From contig JAAHHJ010000002.1 of NCBI GenBank assembly GCA_010692425.1, positions 186,001 through 250,000 of the forward strand: a stretch of 64,000 nt of DNA. The letters are read 5' to 3'. Shown piece by piece: positions 1 to 8,318 of this stretch. The translations under genes were made by a program, and so were the position numbers. Origin of the DNA: Symploca sp. SIO3C6. GTDB taxonomy: Bacteria > Cyanobacteriota > Cyanobacteriia > Cyanobacteriales > Coleofasciculaceae. A model generated the notes under the pieces. It ran no database searches, was not told where the DNA came from, and saw only the letters and a program-made list of their open reading frames with translations. How positions within the stretch are numbered: the stretch's first letter is position 1; every line of letters starts with the position of its first letter.

Positions 1-1
1 A

Positions 2-535
2 AAGTTTGAGGAGACGGAGGAAGTAGAAGAAGTTGGTAGTTGGATGAGAAAGCGGCAACTAGATGGTGCTGCTGGACGTGTTCCTAAAAATTTCTATCCC
101 AAAGTTTGGCAAGTAATGAAACACTGTAAAGGTTTGGTGATTGGTGATAAATTAGAGCGCCGCAATCGCTTGGATAGCGAGTTAATCCTTTCAGAAATGA
201 CACCAGGAGAAAGGAATTTTGCACTACAGGTCGAACATTTGCTTAATAAGAGTCAAGCACCAGAATATCGCCAGGTAAATGTTGAAGCCCTGATGGAACT
301 GGCAGCAATGGTAGAGTCAAATCCTGATTTACAAATTGAGGAATATATCGTTTTAGATGTTCTTATTGGTCATGCTGTGCGCTTGGCATGGTTGGAACAA
401 AATCCTAAACAAGCTCATCAATATGACGATTACAAAGCTTTAGCTTGGCGAGAATTTGAGGATATGTCTCCTAAAGAATGCGCTGCTTATATCGTTAAAG
501 CGTTCCAATTCTTGACCAAAATTGAGGGAGTCTAA
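2..535 (+). CDS. C-terminal part of a phosphorylase-kinase alpha/beta (GH15-like) protein, cut by window edge
   Basis: The reading frame is open to the left edge, so the methionine at position 44 is probably internal and only the last ~178 residues are seen. The text (an RRQLDGA-like start, YPKVWQVMKHCKGLVIGD, EMTPGE, VEHLLNKSQAPEYRQ) matches what I remember of the C-terminus of cyanobacterial glycoside hydrolase family 15/phosphorylase kinase regulatory-type proteins. It has no signal or membrane segment. Its catalytic part lies outside the window, so function in glucan metabolism is an inference from family memory. Confidence 0.6.
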   Translation, partial: KFEETEEVEEVGSWMRKRQLDGAAGRVPKNFYPKVWQVMKHCKGLVIGDKLERRNRLDSELILSEMTPGERNFALQVEHLLNKSQAPEYRQVNVEALMELAAMVESNPDLQIEEYIVLDVLIGHAVRLAWLEQNPKQAHQYDDYKALAWREFEDMSPKECAAYIVKAFQFLTKIEGV

Positions 536-637
536 AACATATAGTTTTCCCCTGTATGTCCTGACTTCCCTCCCACTGCCACAAGGTTTAATTAACTCAA
601 TCAAAAAGCACTATAAGATAGAGGAAAAACAATCGTG

Positions 638-2020
638 ATGAGATTACCTGATGGTCCACAGCTCCCACGCTGGTTGCAACTAATAAAATGGATTGCTGAC
701 CCCTTTGGCTATTTAAATCAATGCCGTCAACGCTATGGTGACACTTTTACTTTACGTCTGAGTGGTTTTGAACCTTTGGTCTTCTTGAGCCATCCCCAAG
801 CAATTCAGGCAATATTTACCGCTTCTCCTAGTCAGTTTGACTCTGGTAGGGGCAATGGTCTCATCCAACCATTGTTGGGAGATAACTCGCTAGTTTTACT
901 CGATGGTAATCGCCACAGGCAACAACGCAAACTCCTCTTACCCCCCTTTCATGGGGAAAGAATGTATTCTTACTGCCAATTAATTTGCGAACTTACCGAG
1001 GAGGTAGCAAGTCGGTGGGTAGTAGACAAGCCTTTTGTCGCCCGTAATGCGATGCAAGAGATTACTCTGAGAGTAATTATGGGGGCTGTTTTTGGTCTGC
1101 GAGAGGGGGAACGTTATCAGCAGCTGAAGCCGATGCTGGGCCAAATGCTGGATATGACTGGCTCCCCCTTACGCTCTAGTATGCTGTTCTTCAAGTTCAT
1201 ACAGCAAGATTTAGGGGCTTGGAGTCCTTGGGGAAAAATGTTACGTCGTAAGCAAAAAATTAACGAACTCCTCCAAGCAGAGATTGAGGAACGACGAAAG
1301 CAAGACAAATCCAATGGCAATGACATTCTCACTCTCATGATCTCAGTTCGAGATGAAAATGGAGAGCCAATGACAGATCAGGAATTAAAAGATCAGTTGA
1401 TGACTCTATTGTTTGCAGGTCATGAGACTACTGCCACTGCCTTATCTTGGGCATTATACTGGATTCACCAACTTCCAGATGTAAGGAAAAAACTGTTACA
1501 GGAACTCGACGGTTTAGGGAACAAACCAGACCCCATGACCATCTCCAAGCTGCCTTACCTCAGTGCCATTTGCCAAGAAACCTTGCGAATTTACCCAGTA
1601 GCTCCCGTTACTTCCCCCCGCATCGCCAAATCCCCAATTGAGATTATGGGTCGTCAGTATGATACCAATACAATCCTGTTTCCTTGTATTTATCTGACTC
1701 ATCATCGAGAAGAACTATATCAGCAAGCATCTCAATTTAAACCAGAGCGATTTATCGAGCGTCAATATTCTGCTTACGAGTATTTGCCCTTTGGTGGTGG
1801 CAACCGACTCTGCATTGGTTATGCCTTGGCAATGTTGGAAATGAAGCTAGTACTAGCTACCATTTTATCTCGTTATCAGTTGGCGCTGGTGGATGATAAA
1901 CCAGTTAAACCCACCCGTCGCGGTGTCACCCTCGCCCCTGCTAATGGCATACCAATGGTATTAAAGGGTCAGCGTCTGCTTCAAAGCCAGCCCCAACAGC
2001 CTCTGGTTGGTTCAGCTTAA
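638..2020 (+). CDS. Cytochrome P450 (CYP110-like)
   Basis: A heme monooxygenase of about 460 residues, the normal family length. The I-helix oxygen-binding motif AGHETT lies near residue 259-264, the K-helix ETLR (ExxR) near 312, and the heme loop FGGGNRLCIG with its cysteine ligand near residue 390. The N-terminus (MRLPDGPQLPRW) is typical of cyanobacterial CYP110 enzymes, which in other strains hydroxylate fatty acids or terpenes; the substrate here cannot be read. The ATG at 638 follows directly on a GTG at 635, so either may be used. An AGAGGAAA purine run lies 9-16 bases upstream. It stands alone, followed by a TAAGTAA tandem array. Confidence 0.95.
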   Translation: MRLPDGPQLPRWLQLIKWIADPFGYLNQCRQRYGDTFTLRLSGFEPLVFLSHPQAIQAIFTASPSQFDSGRGNGLIQPLLGDNSLVLLDGNRHRQQRKLLLPPFHGERMYSYCQLICELTEEVASRWVVDKPFVARNAMQEITLRVIMGAVFGLREGERYQQLKPMLGQMLDMTGSPLRSSMLFFKFIQQDLGAWSPWGKMLRRKQKINELLQAEIEERRKQDKSNGNDILTLMISVRDENGEPMTDQELKDQLMTLLFAGHETTATALSWALYWIHQLPDVRKKLLQELDGLGNKPDPMTISKLPYLSAICQETLRIYPVAPVTSPRIAKSPIEIMGRQYDTNTILFPCIYLTHHREELYQQASQFKPERFIERQYSAYEYLPFGGGNRLCIGYALAMLEMKLVLATILSRYQLALVDDKPVKPTRRGVTLAPANGIPMVLKGQRLLQSQPQQPLVGSA

Positions 2021-2061
2021 AATCAAATTAATCGTAAATAATGCTACAAATCGTCTGATTT

Positions 2062-2108
2062 TAAGTAATAAGTAATAAGTAATAAGTAATAAGTAATAAG
2101 TAATAAGT
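2062..2108. repeat. Heptanucleotide tandem array (TAAGTAA)
   Basis: About 6.7 perfect copies of the 7-mer TAAGTAA. The same array, on the opposite strand, lies at 5481-5520 and 50624-50652, always just 3' of a gene. This is the short tandemly repeated repetitive (STRR) class common in cyanobacteria. Confidence 0.95.
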
Positions 2109-2348
2109 GACTACAAGAACATTTATTGCTTATTGCTTGTGGCTGAAAACCTGTTAATATCATGTCCGCGTAAACGATGAGCATTTACTTCTAACTTGCA
2201 AGTTGGCTACTTAGCTTCTGTCATCTGCCTTTCCTCTAGAGCCTTGGACAGTACCAAAGTGTAATTGTTTAACCGGAGATGATATTACTCAACAAGTCTT
2301 GGTAGCAAACATTTATGTAATCATTTGATTAACTAAGGCAAAGCCTCA

Positions 2349-2984
2349 ATGACACTAAAAAACTTTAATTTACTTGGTTTAGTAACTGTAGCTGTTCCTG
2401 TTTTGATCAGCTGTATTTACTCGCGTACCGTAGCTGGAGAAATAACTGTTAGCGGCAATTGTGGTGATCTAAATTGTGAACAACTACTAGCCCAATTAAA
2501 AAGTAATTGGAGCGAACAAATTAGTCAATATACAGCTGAGTGCCAAAGCGGTAAAAATTTAGGTCTAAATGTTTGGAATCGGAATGAATCTAAGGTAGTC
2601 ACCTTAATTTGTTGGGGAGATAAAGATCCTAATGGCGAAATCTACGGCACTTCTTTAGGTCTATTACCTTTCCCAGGAGATGAGGAAAATTTTACCAGTA
2701 AGTGGAATTGTTGGAATTCAGATGAGTGTAAAAATGCTCTGATTAAATTACGTGATCAATACCCAGAAGAAATTCGTAAATATGAAGTTGAATGTGCAAT
2801 GGAATCTGGTGAATTAACGCTAGTAATTCCTCAGGTCAATGGACTAAGTGAGGCAAATGTACAATGTAGCTTTTTTGTCCCTAATACACAGATAGATGAT
2901 AATGGCGATGGAGTAGCAGATGGTGCCGTTGCTAAACCAACTAGCGTCGATATCACTCTAGGAACATTAACCTTACCACAATGA
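2349..2984 (+). CDS. Secreted cysteine-rich protein with an internal duplication, function unknown
   Basis: A 211-residue protein starting with a hydrophobic signal segment (residues ~8-28, possible cleavage after TVAGE-like text). The mature part holds two related halves: each begins with an NC-x(4/5)-C-type cysteine pair, continues through a helical stretch (QLLAQLKSNWSEQISQY and NALIKLRDQYPEEIRKY) and reaches a (A)EC cysteine, then another cysteine about 30 residues later. A DDNGDGVADG loop near residue 180-190 looks like a calcium-binding loop. I do not recognise the family. It is monocistronic, flanked by repeats. Confidence 0.75.
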   Translation: MTLKNFNLLGLVTVAVPVLISCIYSRTVAGEITVSGNCGDLNCEQLLAQLKSNWSEQISQYTAECQSGKNLGLNVWNRNESKVVTLICWGDKDPNGEIYGTSLGLLPFPGDEENFTSKWNCWNSDECKNALIKLRDQYPEEIRKYEVECAMESGELTLVIPQVNGLSEANVQCSFFVPNTQIDDNGDGVADGAVAKPTSVDITLGTLTLPQ

Positions 2985-3201
2985 AGAACAGCAGATAAAC
3001 ATAATCTAGTTTTAGCAATTTCAGAGCGATCACTCTGCATAAAACTGCCTCACCTGAAGTTTGATACATTCAAGCAAGCAGAGAAGCAAAGTATATCATA
3101 ATTTCCAGGAAATGGTATGAGCGGAAAATTCATGAAAGGACACTAAGTATAGCAGTACGTATTAAGGTTAGGACAAGCTAAATCGCTAGAACTTTGTCAA
3201 A

Positions 3202-3246
3202 TTCTGCCTTGGAGCCTTCTGCCCTGGAGCCTTCTGCCCTGGAGCC
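3202..3246. repeat. 15-bp tandem repeat, three copies
   Basis: Three head-to-tail units of TTCTGCCCTGGAGCC (first unit has one T for C), placed between the secreted protein and fabD. No coding content. Confidence 0.85.
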
Positions 3247-3263
3247 TTGCGCGTAGCGCTATA

Positions 3264-3389
3264 CCTGCAACATTGATCAAGGTTACTGGTTGAGGCAGGG
3301 TGTGGGGTGTGGGGTGTAGGCTGTAAGGGAACTCCGGGCGATTTCATAATTGTTTACACAGTTGCTTTTATTTATGTCCGACTACTTAA
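3264..3389 (-). repeat. Dispersed repeat, copy A (minus orientation)
   Basis: Read on the minus strand it starts with AGTAGTCGGACATAAATAAA, passes through a TGTAAACAATTATGAAAT block and a CACCC-rich tract, and ends with CCTGCCTCAACCAGTAA and a GCAGGT. The same order of blocks is found at 36262-36392 and 46790-46914 on the plus strand. It occupies most of the promoter-side gap of fabD. Confidence 0.8.
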
Positions 3390-3431
3390 TAACAGATAAT
3401 GTATCTGATAACACTAAACAATAACCACTAA

Positions 3432-4313
3432 ATGACGAAAACCGCGTGGGTATTCCCAGGGCAAGGTTCTCAGGAACCAGGAATGGGAGTAGACTTATTA
3501 GAGTTAGCATCTGTAAAAGACAAGTTTGAACAAGCTAAGGAGATTTTAGGCTGGTCTGTTATCGATGTTTGTCAAGGTAAACCAGACCAGTTAAACCAAA
3601 CTCTTTATACACAACCTTGCTTGTATGTGGTTGAGAGTATCCTCGTCGATCTGCTAATTGAACAAGGCAAAACACCCAATTTATTAGCTGGTCACAGCCT
3701 GGGAGAATATGTTGCCCTCTATGCTGCTGGGGTATTTGACTTTGATACAGGCTTGCGCCTAGTCAAGCGTCGTGCCCAACTAATGGATAGTGCTTCTGAT
3801 GGCATGATGGTAGCGCTAATGAAGTTTGACCGCCAACAGCTAGAACAACTAATCGAGCAGACACCTAATGTGGTACTCGCTAATGATAACAGTCCTGCTC
3901 AAGTAGTAATTTCTGGTAAGCCAGAAGCGGTTGGGGAAGTCGTTGCTCAAATTAAGGCAAAGCGTAGTGTTACACTCAAAGTCTCAGGTGCTTTTCACTC
4001 TCCCCTAATCGCTCCAGCAGCTGACCAATTTCGGAAAGTCTTAGAATCTGTAACTTTTGCTGATGCTAAGTGGCCAATACTCTCTAATGTAGAACCTCTG
4101 CCAACTGTTGAAGCTGCCCTGTTGAAAGATCGCCTCCAGCGTCAGATGACAAATTCAGTGCGATGGCAAGAAACCTCAATACAGTTGCAAGCTCAAGGAA
4201 TCGAACAAGTTGTAGAAATTGGTCCGGGTAAAGTTCTTACTAGTTTAATTAAACGAATGTGTCCTGAGATAAGTTTGAAAAATATCACTAGTTCGGCACA
4301 ATTATCTTCATAA
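3432..4313 (+). CDS. fabD: Malonyl-CoA:ACP transacylase
   Basis: Transfers malonyl from CoA to acyl carrier protein, supplying fatty acid synthesis in the cytoplasm. The 293 residues cover the whole family length. GQGSQ is at 10-14, the nucleophile elbow GHSLGEY has Ser89, and the catalytic histidine is in GAFHSPL near residue 189. The ATG start follows a CTAAACAATAACCACTAA stretch with no clear Shine-Dalgarno. The next gene on the strand, 327 bp downstream, is a PlsC acyltransferase, so lipid genes are clustered here. Confidence 0.97.
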   Translation: MTKTAWVFPGQGSQEPGMGVDLLELASVKDKFEQAKEILGWSVIDVCQGKPDQLNQTLYTQPCLYVVESILVDLLIEQGKTPNLLAGHSLGEYVALYAAGVFDFDTGLRLVKRRAQLMDSASDGMMVALMKFDRQQLEQLIEQTPNVVLANDNSPAQVVISGKPEAVGEVVAQIKAKRSVTLKVSGAFHSPLIAPAADQFRKVLESVTFADAKWPILSNVEPLPTVEAALLKDRLQRQMTNSVRWQETSIQLQAQGIEQVVEIGPGKVLTSLIKRMCPEISLKNITSSAQLSS

Positions 4314-4640
4314 ACTAGAAAGCCATTTTTAGAAGCAGCTTTGATAAGCTAAAACACATCTAATTTGCATAAGCAAAAAATCATCTGTTTCTTGTGGGAT
4401 AACTGTGGGATGGGCGTCTCGCCCGTCGTCGCCCGTCGTCCACGCTCTCATCTATTTAAAGTACAAATGTTTTCAGATTAAAGTACAAATGCTTTCAGAA
4501 ATTGCTCATCAGGGTTCGACTTGTGATTTGTAAACACACTGCTCGCGCAGCACTATAAATATGAAAAAGCTTATTAATCGCACTGTCGTGTTTTCAAGTT
4601 ACTCTAACACTCGTGATCCATAAGCATTAAAAGGTTTTTT
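4314..4640. other. Gap between fabD and plsC with short repeats
   Basis: No gene seen. It holds a GGGCGTCTCGCCC hairpin with a duplicated GCCCGTCGTC unit (near 4407-4440), and a 22-bp tandem direct repeat with one mismatch at 4456-4477 and 4478-4499 (unit begins TTAAAGTACAAATG). These may be regulatory for plsC but nothing shows it. Confidence 0.6.
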
Positions 4641-5279
4641 GTGACTAGAAATCGCGAACCATTTATTAGCCTACAACTCTACCGTGCCTTAAAGTGGTCA
4701 TTAATTGTCCCTATATTTCGCTTCTACCTTCGGGGTCGCGTTTATGGTATTGAAAATGTACCACAGGCAGGACCATTGGTAGTGGTAAGTAACCATGCTA
4801 GTGACTTTGACCCGCCAATTGTCGCTATTTGTATGCAGCGTCCAGTGGCTTTCATGGCAAAAGAGGAATTGTTTGAGGTGCCACTACTCAAGCAAATAAT
4901 TTACTTGTATGGTGCTTACCCAGTGAAGCGGGGGGCAGCAGACAGGAGTGCAATTCGCTCAGCCCTCAGTTATCTTGATCAAGGATGGGCTGTGGGGATA
5001 TTCTTGTCAGGAACGAGGACACCAGATGCCCGAATTCCTGATCCCAAATTGGGTGCAGCCTTAATTGCTGCCAAAGCACAAGCACCTCTTGTGCCAGTTA
5101 GTGTGTGGGGTACCCAGGCAGTTATCAACAAAGGTTTAGTAATGCCGAAATCCGTTCCAGTGACTTTACGGATTGGTCAGCTGATTGATCCACCAACTTC
5201 GACAAAGCGAGAAGAGCTACAAGCCGTAACTGAGCATTGTGCAGCGGCAATTCATGCCCTGCATGACTTAGGACGTTAA
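4641..5279 (+). CDS. plsC: 1-acyl-sn-glycerol-3-phosphate acyltransferase
   Basis: Acylates lysophosphatidic acid to phosphatidic acid at the inner membrane. At 212 residues it is a compact PlsC. The HX4D catalytic motif NHASDFD gives His52 and Asp57; the substrate block usually written FPEGTR is here FLSGTRTPD (residues ~118-126), a cyanobacterial variant. The start is GTG at 4641; no other in-frame start precedes the conserved REPFISLQLYRALKW opening. It follows fabD on the same strand and may be read with it. Confidence 0.9.
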   Translation: MTRNREPFISLQLYRALKWSLIVPIFRFYLRGRVYGIENVPQAGPLVVVSNHASDFDPPIVAICMQRPVAFMAKEELFEVPLLKQIIYLYGAYPVKRGAADRSAIRSALSYLDQGWAVGIFLSGTRTPDARIPDPKLGAALIAAKAQAPLVPVSVWGTQAVINKGLVMPKSVPVTLRIGQLIDPPTSTKREELQAVTEHCAAAIHALHDLGR

Positions 5280-5480
5280 ATAGCGCATCCTTCCTTTCCT
5301 ACTCCAGGGACAGGGGAAGGATTCATGGTTGATGCTTTATTAGTAGTGTAGGAGCATTGACTATTAAAGCAAGCGGGCTTTGTTGCCCGCACTACAAATT
5401 CACAAAAATGGAATGCTCCCCAAAAGAATGCTACAAACAATCGGAAATCAAGTAATAAGTCTCAAGTATCACAAAATTGT

Positions 5481-5520
5481 CACTTATTACTTATTACTTA
5501 TTACTTATTACTTATTACTT
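5481..5520. repeat. Heptanucleotide tandem array (TTACTTA strand)
   Basis: Five-plus units of the same 7-mer found at 2062-2108, here read as ACTTATT. A single AAGTAATAAG lies 30 bp upstream (5451) in the opposite orientation. It sits 34 bp past the 3' end of acsA. A GCGGGC/GCCCGC hairpin lies at about 5374-5391. Confidence 0.9.
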
Positions 5521-5554
5521 AAAAAACCCTCGTAGCAAACATCTAAATAACTAA

Positions 5555-7525
5555 TTAGGAACCCCCCCGCAACTTATCCAACACGCTACGGTCTTCCAGC
5601 GTCGAGGTATCACCAGCAACCTCTTGACCCGATGCTAAATTACGCAATAACCTACGCATAATCTTACCAGAGCGTGTCTTCGGCATCGCCTCAGTAAAGC
5701 GAATTTCACCAGGACGTGCAATTGCCCCAATCTCCTTAACAACGTGCTGCTTGAGATCCTGCTTAAGTTCTTCACTAGCACTATAACTACCTTCGAGGGT
5801 AACAAAAGCACAGACTTCTTCCCCTTTCACCTCATCCGGTTTCCCAACTACAGCCGCCTCAGCCACTGCTGGATGAGATACTAGTGCTGATTCAACCTCC
5901 ATTGTACCTAGACGGTGTCCAGCAACGTTAATTACGTCATCAACACGCCCCATAACCCAAAAGTAACCATCTTCATCTTTCCTAGCACCATCGCCAGCAA
6001 AATAGAGGTATTGCCCATCCTTGGGCGGGATATGCTCCCAATAGGTACGGCGGAAACGTTCAGGATTTCCGTAAACTGTACGTAACATTCCTGGCCAAGG
6101 GTGCTTCACCACCAAATAACCCCCCTGATTATCTGCAACCGGGTTTCCTTCCAAATCCACAACATCTGCAATAATGCCAGGGAAGGGACGAGTAGCAGAA
6201 CCTGGTTTAGTTGGGGTAGCACCGGGAAGGGGAGTAATCATGAAACCTCCAGTTTCCGTTTGCCACCAGGTATCGACAATCGGGCAACGCTCACCGCCAA
6301 TTACTCGGTGATACCACATCCAAGCTTCTGGATTAATTGGCTCTCCCACTGTTCCCAGCAATCGCAGAGAAGAGAGATTGCGGGCATTGGGGTGTTCTTC
6401 CCCCATCTTAATAAATGCCCTAATTGCTGTTGGTGCTGTATAGAAGATATTAACGCCGTATTTCTCAACCACATCCCAGAAACATCCGGGATTCGAGGCG
6501 CGGGGTGCCCCTTCATACATCAAGGTTGTGGCACCGTTAGAAAGAGGACCATAGACAATATAGCTGTGACCTGTAATCCAGCCGACATCAGCAGTACACC
6601 AGTACACATCGGTATCTTGGATATCAAAGGCCCATTTCAAGGTCATATGGGTGTAGAGATTATAACCGCCAGTGGTATGAACTACGCCTTTGGGTTTACC
6701 TGTAGTGCCACTGGTGTAGAGGATAAACAGCAAATCCTCAGCATCCATGGGTTCAGCAGGGCAATCGGCAGAAGCACCAGCCTGTAAGTCGTGCCACCAA
6801 TGATCCCGCCCTGGTTCCATCTGAATTCCTTGCTTGGTGCGTTCCACCACCAATACATTCTCTACCGTGGGAGCACCGTTATTAGCAAGTGACTTATCAA
6901 CTTGCTCTTTCAAAGGCACAATCGCATCTTTGCGCCAGCCGCCATCAGCAGTAACCACTAACTTAGCAGCAGCATCCACCAAGCGGTCTTTTAAAGCTTC
7001 AGAACTAAAGCCGCCGAAGACAACAGTATGAGCTGCGCCAATTCTAGCACAGGCAAGCATCGCGATCGCCGCTTCTGGAATCATCGGCATGTAAATTCCG
7101 ACACGATCCCCTTTTTGCACTCCCAACTGTTTAAAGACATTTGCCATCTGAGAGACTTCACGGTGCAACTGGGCATATGTCAGAGTTCGAGAATCTCCCG
7201 GTTCCCCTTCCCAAATCAAGGCAGCTTTATTCCGACGCCAGGTAGTTAAATGTCTGTCAAGACAGTTGTAAGAAATATTAATCTTACCGCCGACAAACCA
7301 CTTAGCAAAAGGCGGCTGCCAATCCATAACTTGATCCCACTTTTGGAACCAGTGCAACTCCTGTTGAGCTAAATCTGCCCAAAACTTTTGGGGATTTGCT
7401 TGGGCTTGGTCATAGAGTTGCTGGTAATCCTCTAAACTTTTAACATGTGCCTTTTGGGAAAATTCTAGTGATGGTGGGAAGGAACGCTTCTCTTGAAGAA
7501 TTGATTCGATGGTTGGTTCAGACAT
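5555..7525 (-). CDS. acsA: Acetyl-CoA synthetase
   Basis: AMP-forming acetate:CoA ligase, 656 residues, full length. The nucleotide-binding loop [10 protein letters not shown] is at 271-280, the A8-type [12 protein letters not shown] region lies in the C-terminal third, and the invariant lysine of the SGK motif, which is acetylated to switch the enzyme off in other bacteria, is K621. The N-terminal [17 protein letters not shown] block is typical of Acs. ATG start at 7525. It is monocistronic and convergent with plsC; upstream lies an octamer microsatellite. Confidence 0.97.
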   Translation of the reverse strand: MSEPTIESILQEKRSFPPSLEFSQKAHVKSLEDYQQLYDQAQANPQKFWADLAQQELHWFQKWDQVMDWQPPFAKWFVGGKINISYNCLDRHLTTWRRNKAALIWEGEPGDSRTLTYAQLHREVSQMANVFKQLGVQKGDRVGIYMPMIPEAAIAMLACARIGAAHTVVFGGFSSEALKDRLVDAAAKLVVTADGGWRKDAIVPLKEQVDKSLANNGAPTVENVLVVERTKQGIQMEPGRDHWWHDLQAGASADCPAEPMDAEDLLFILYTSGTTGKPKGVVHTTGGYNLYTHMTLKWAFDIQDTDVYWCTADVGWITGHSYIVYGPLSNGATTLMYEGAPRASNPGCFWDVVEKYGVNIFYTAPTAIRAFIKMGEEHPNARNLSSLRLLGTVGEPINPEAWMWYHRVIGGERCPIVDTWWQTETGGFMITPLPGATPTKPGSATRPFPGIIADVVDLEGNPVADNQGGYLVVKHPWPGMLRTVYGNPERFRRTYWEHIPPKDGQYLYFAGDGARKDEDGYFWVMGRVDDVINVAGHRLGTMEVESALVSHPAVAEAAVVGKPDEVKGEEVCAFVTLEGSYSASEELKQDLKQHVVKEIGAIARPGEIRFTEAMPKTRSGKIMRRLLRNLASGQEVAGDTSTLEDRSVLDKLRGGS

Positions 7526-7684
7526 AATTGTTACTGATTACTTGTATGTGCTTTACTTGTAAGCTGTGGTGCCTCTAAATTGCATTTTTGATCGTTTAAC
7601 CAATAGTTATAGATGGGGAAGTATGGGGGTAGGAATAAGGACAAGAAAGAGTGGGAAGTGTGGGATAATTTTGTTATACACTCA

Positions 7685-7764
7685 TCTCCCCATCTCCCCA
7701 TCTCCCCATCTCCCCATCTCCCCATCTCCCCATCTCCCCATCTCCCCATCTCCCCATCTCCCCC
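7685..7764. repeat. Octanucleotide tandem array (TCTCCCCA)
   Basis: Nine perfect copies of TCTCCCCA and one imperfect copy. Single or double units occur at 12887, 29453, and, reversed, near 15895 and 43040. Both strands are open in several frames here, giving meaningless tetrapeptide-repeat ORFs. Confidence 0.95.
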
Positions 7765-7808
7765 TCTTCAGGGAAGCAGCACAACTCTAGTTGTAACCTC
7801 TGATACAG

Positions 7809-8015
7809 TTAAAGGGTAGATTGTCCAGTTGTTTTTTCAACATAAGTTAAAATTTTTTGATAAGCTTCGGGATTACTTTGTTGATGGATAATAATCAATA
7901 CTCGACCATCAGGCAACCAAAACTTCAACCGACCATTTTCAGTAATTACAAAGCTACTGATGCGACTTAAATCCACCATATAAGTATTTCGCTCGTAAGT
8001 GAATTTAATCCACAT
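7809..8015 (-). CDS. Small conserved-looking hypothetical protein, 68 aa
   Basis: A short, well-composed protein (MWIKFTYERNTYMVDL..., then FWLPDGRVLIIIHQQ, and a helical YQKILTYVEKTTG tail). Beta-rich first half, no signal or membrane segment. I recall similar short proteins in cyanobacteria but know no function. It lies between acsA and an inverted-repeat element, alone on the minus strand. Confidence 0.6.
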   Translation of the reverse strand: MWIKFTYERNTYMVDLSRISSFVITENGRLKFWLPDGRVLIIIHQQSNPEAYQKILTYVEKTTGQSTL

Positions 8016-8093
8016 TCAGAAGTTATTTGAAAATATTTTCTCAAGGCAGTATAGGAAAAATAGGCAAGTAATATAAACTTGTCTAGATTAGTT

Positions 8094-8186
8094 AGGACTT
8101 ACGCATACCAGAATGCGTTAATCATCAAAGTCAAATTTATCAGCTAGTGTGGGCAGGATGCCCACGATAATCTTTGCATAAGTCCT
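8094..8186. mobile_element. Small inverted-repeat element (MITE-like)
   Basis: Ends in 12-bp terminal inverted repeats with one mismatch, AGGACTTACGCA (8094-8105) and TGCATAAGTCCT (8175-8186). Inside is a GTGGGCA/TGCCCAC hairpin. No ORF. The size (93 bp) and the AGGACTTACGCA terminus suggest a non-autonomous insertion sequence derivative; no duplication of a target site is clear. Confidence 0.6.
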
Positions 8187-8318
8187 GCTAGTATTATTTT
8201 TTATAACTTCTGTTATCGCAGCTCCTCCTTTGGAAGCCCTCGGAGACTCTGAGAATCGGAGACTCATGATCAACAAACCAACCAATAGTCCTGTTAACCG
8301 TATAACTTACCTCCTCGT

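Noticed and set aside
6101-6787. 228-codon frame opposite acsA
   Set aside because: Fully antisense to a well-supported gene and of unnatural composition.
2062-7764. Tandem repeats considered as CRISPR arrays
   Set aside because: Units are 7 or 8 bp and directly adjacent, with no spacers and no cas genes in the window.
7531-7819. Open frames on both strands through the TCTCCCCA array
   Set aside because: They encode only repeats of four residues and depend on the microsatellite; their flanks show no protein-like text.
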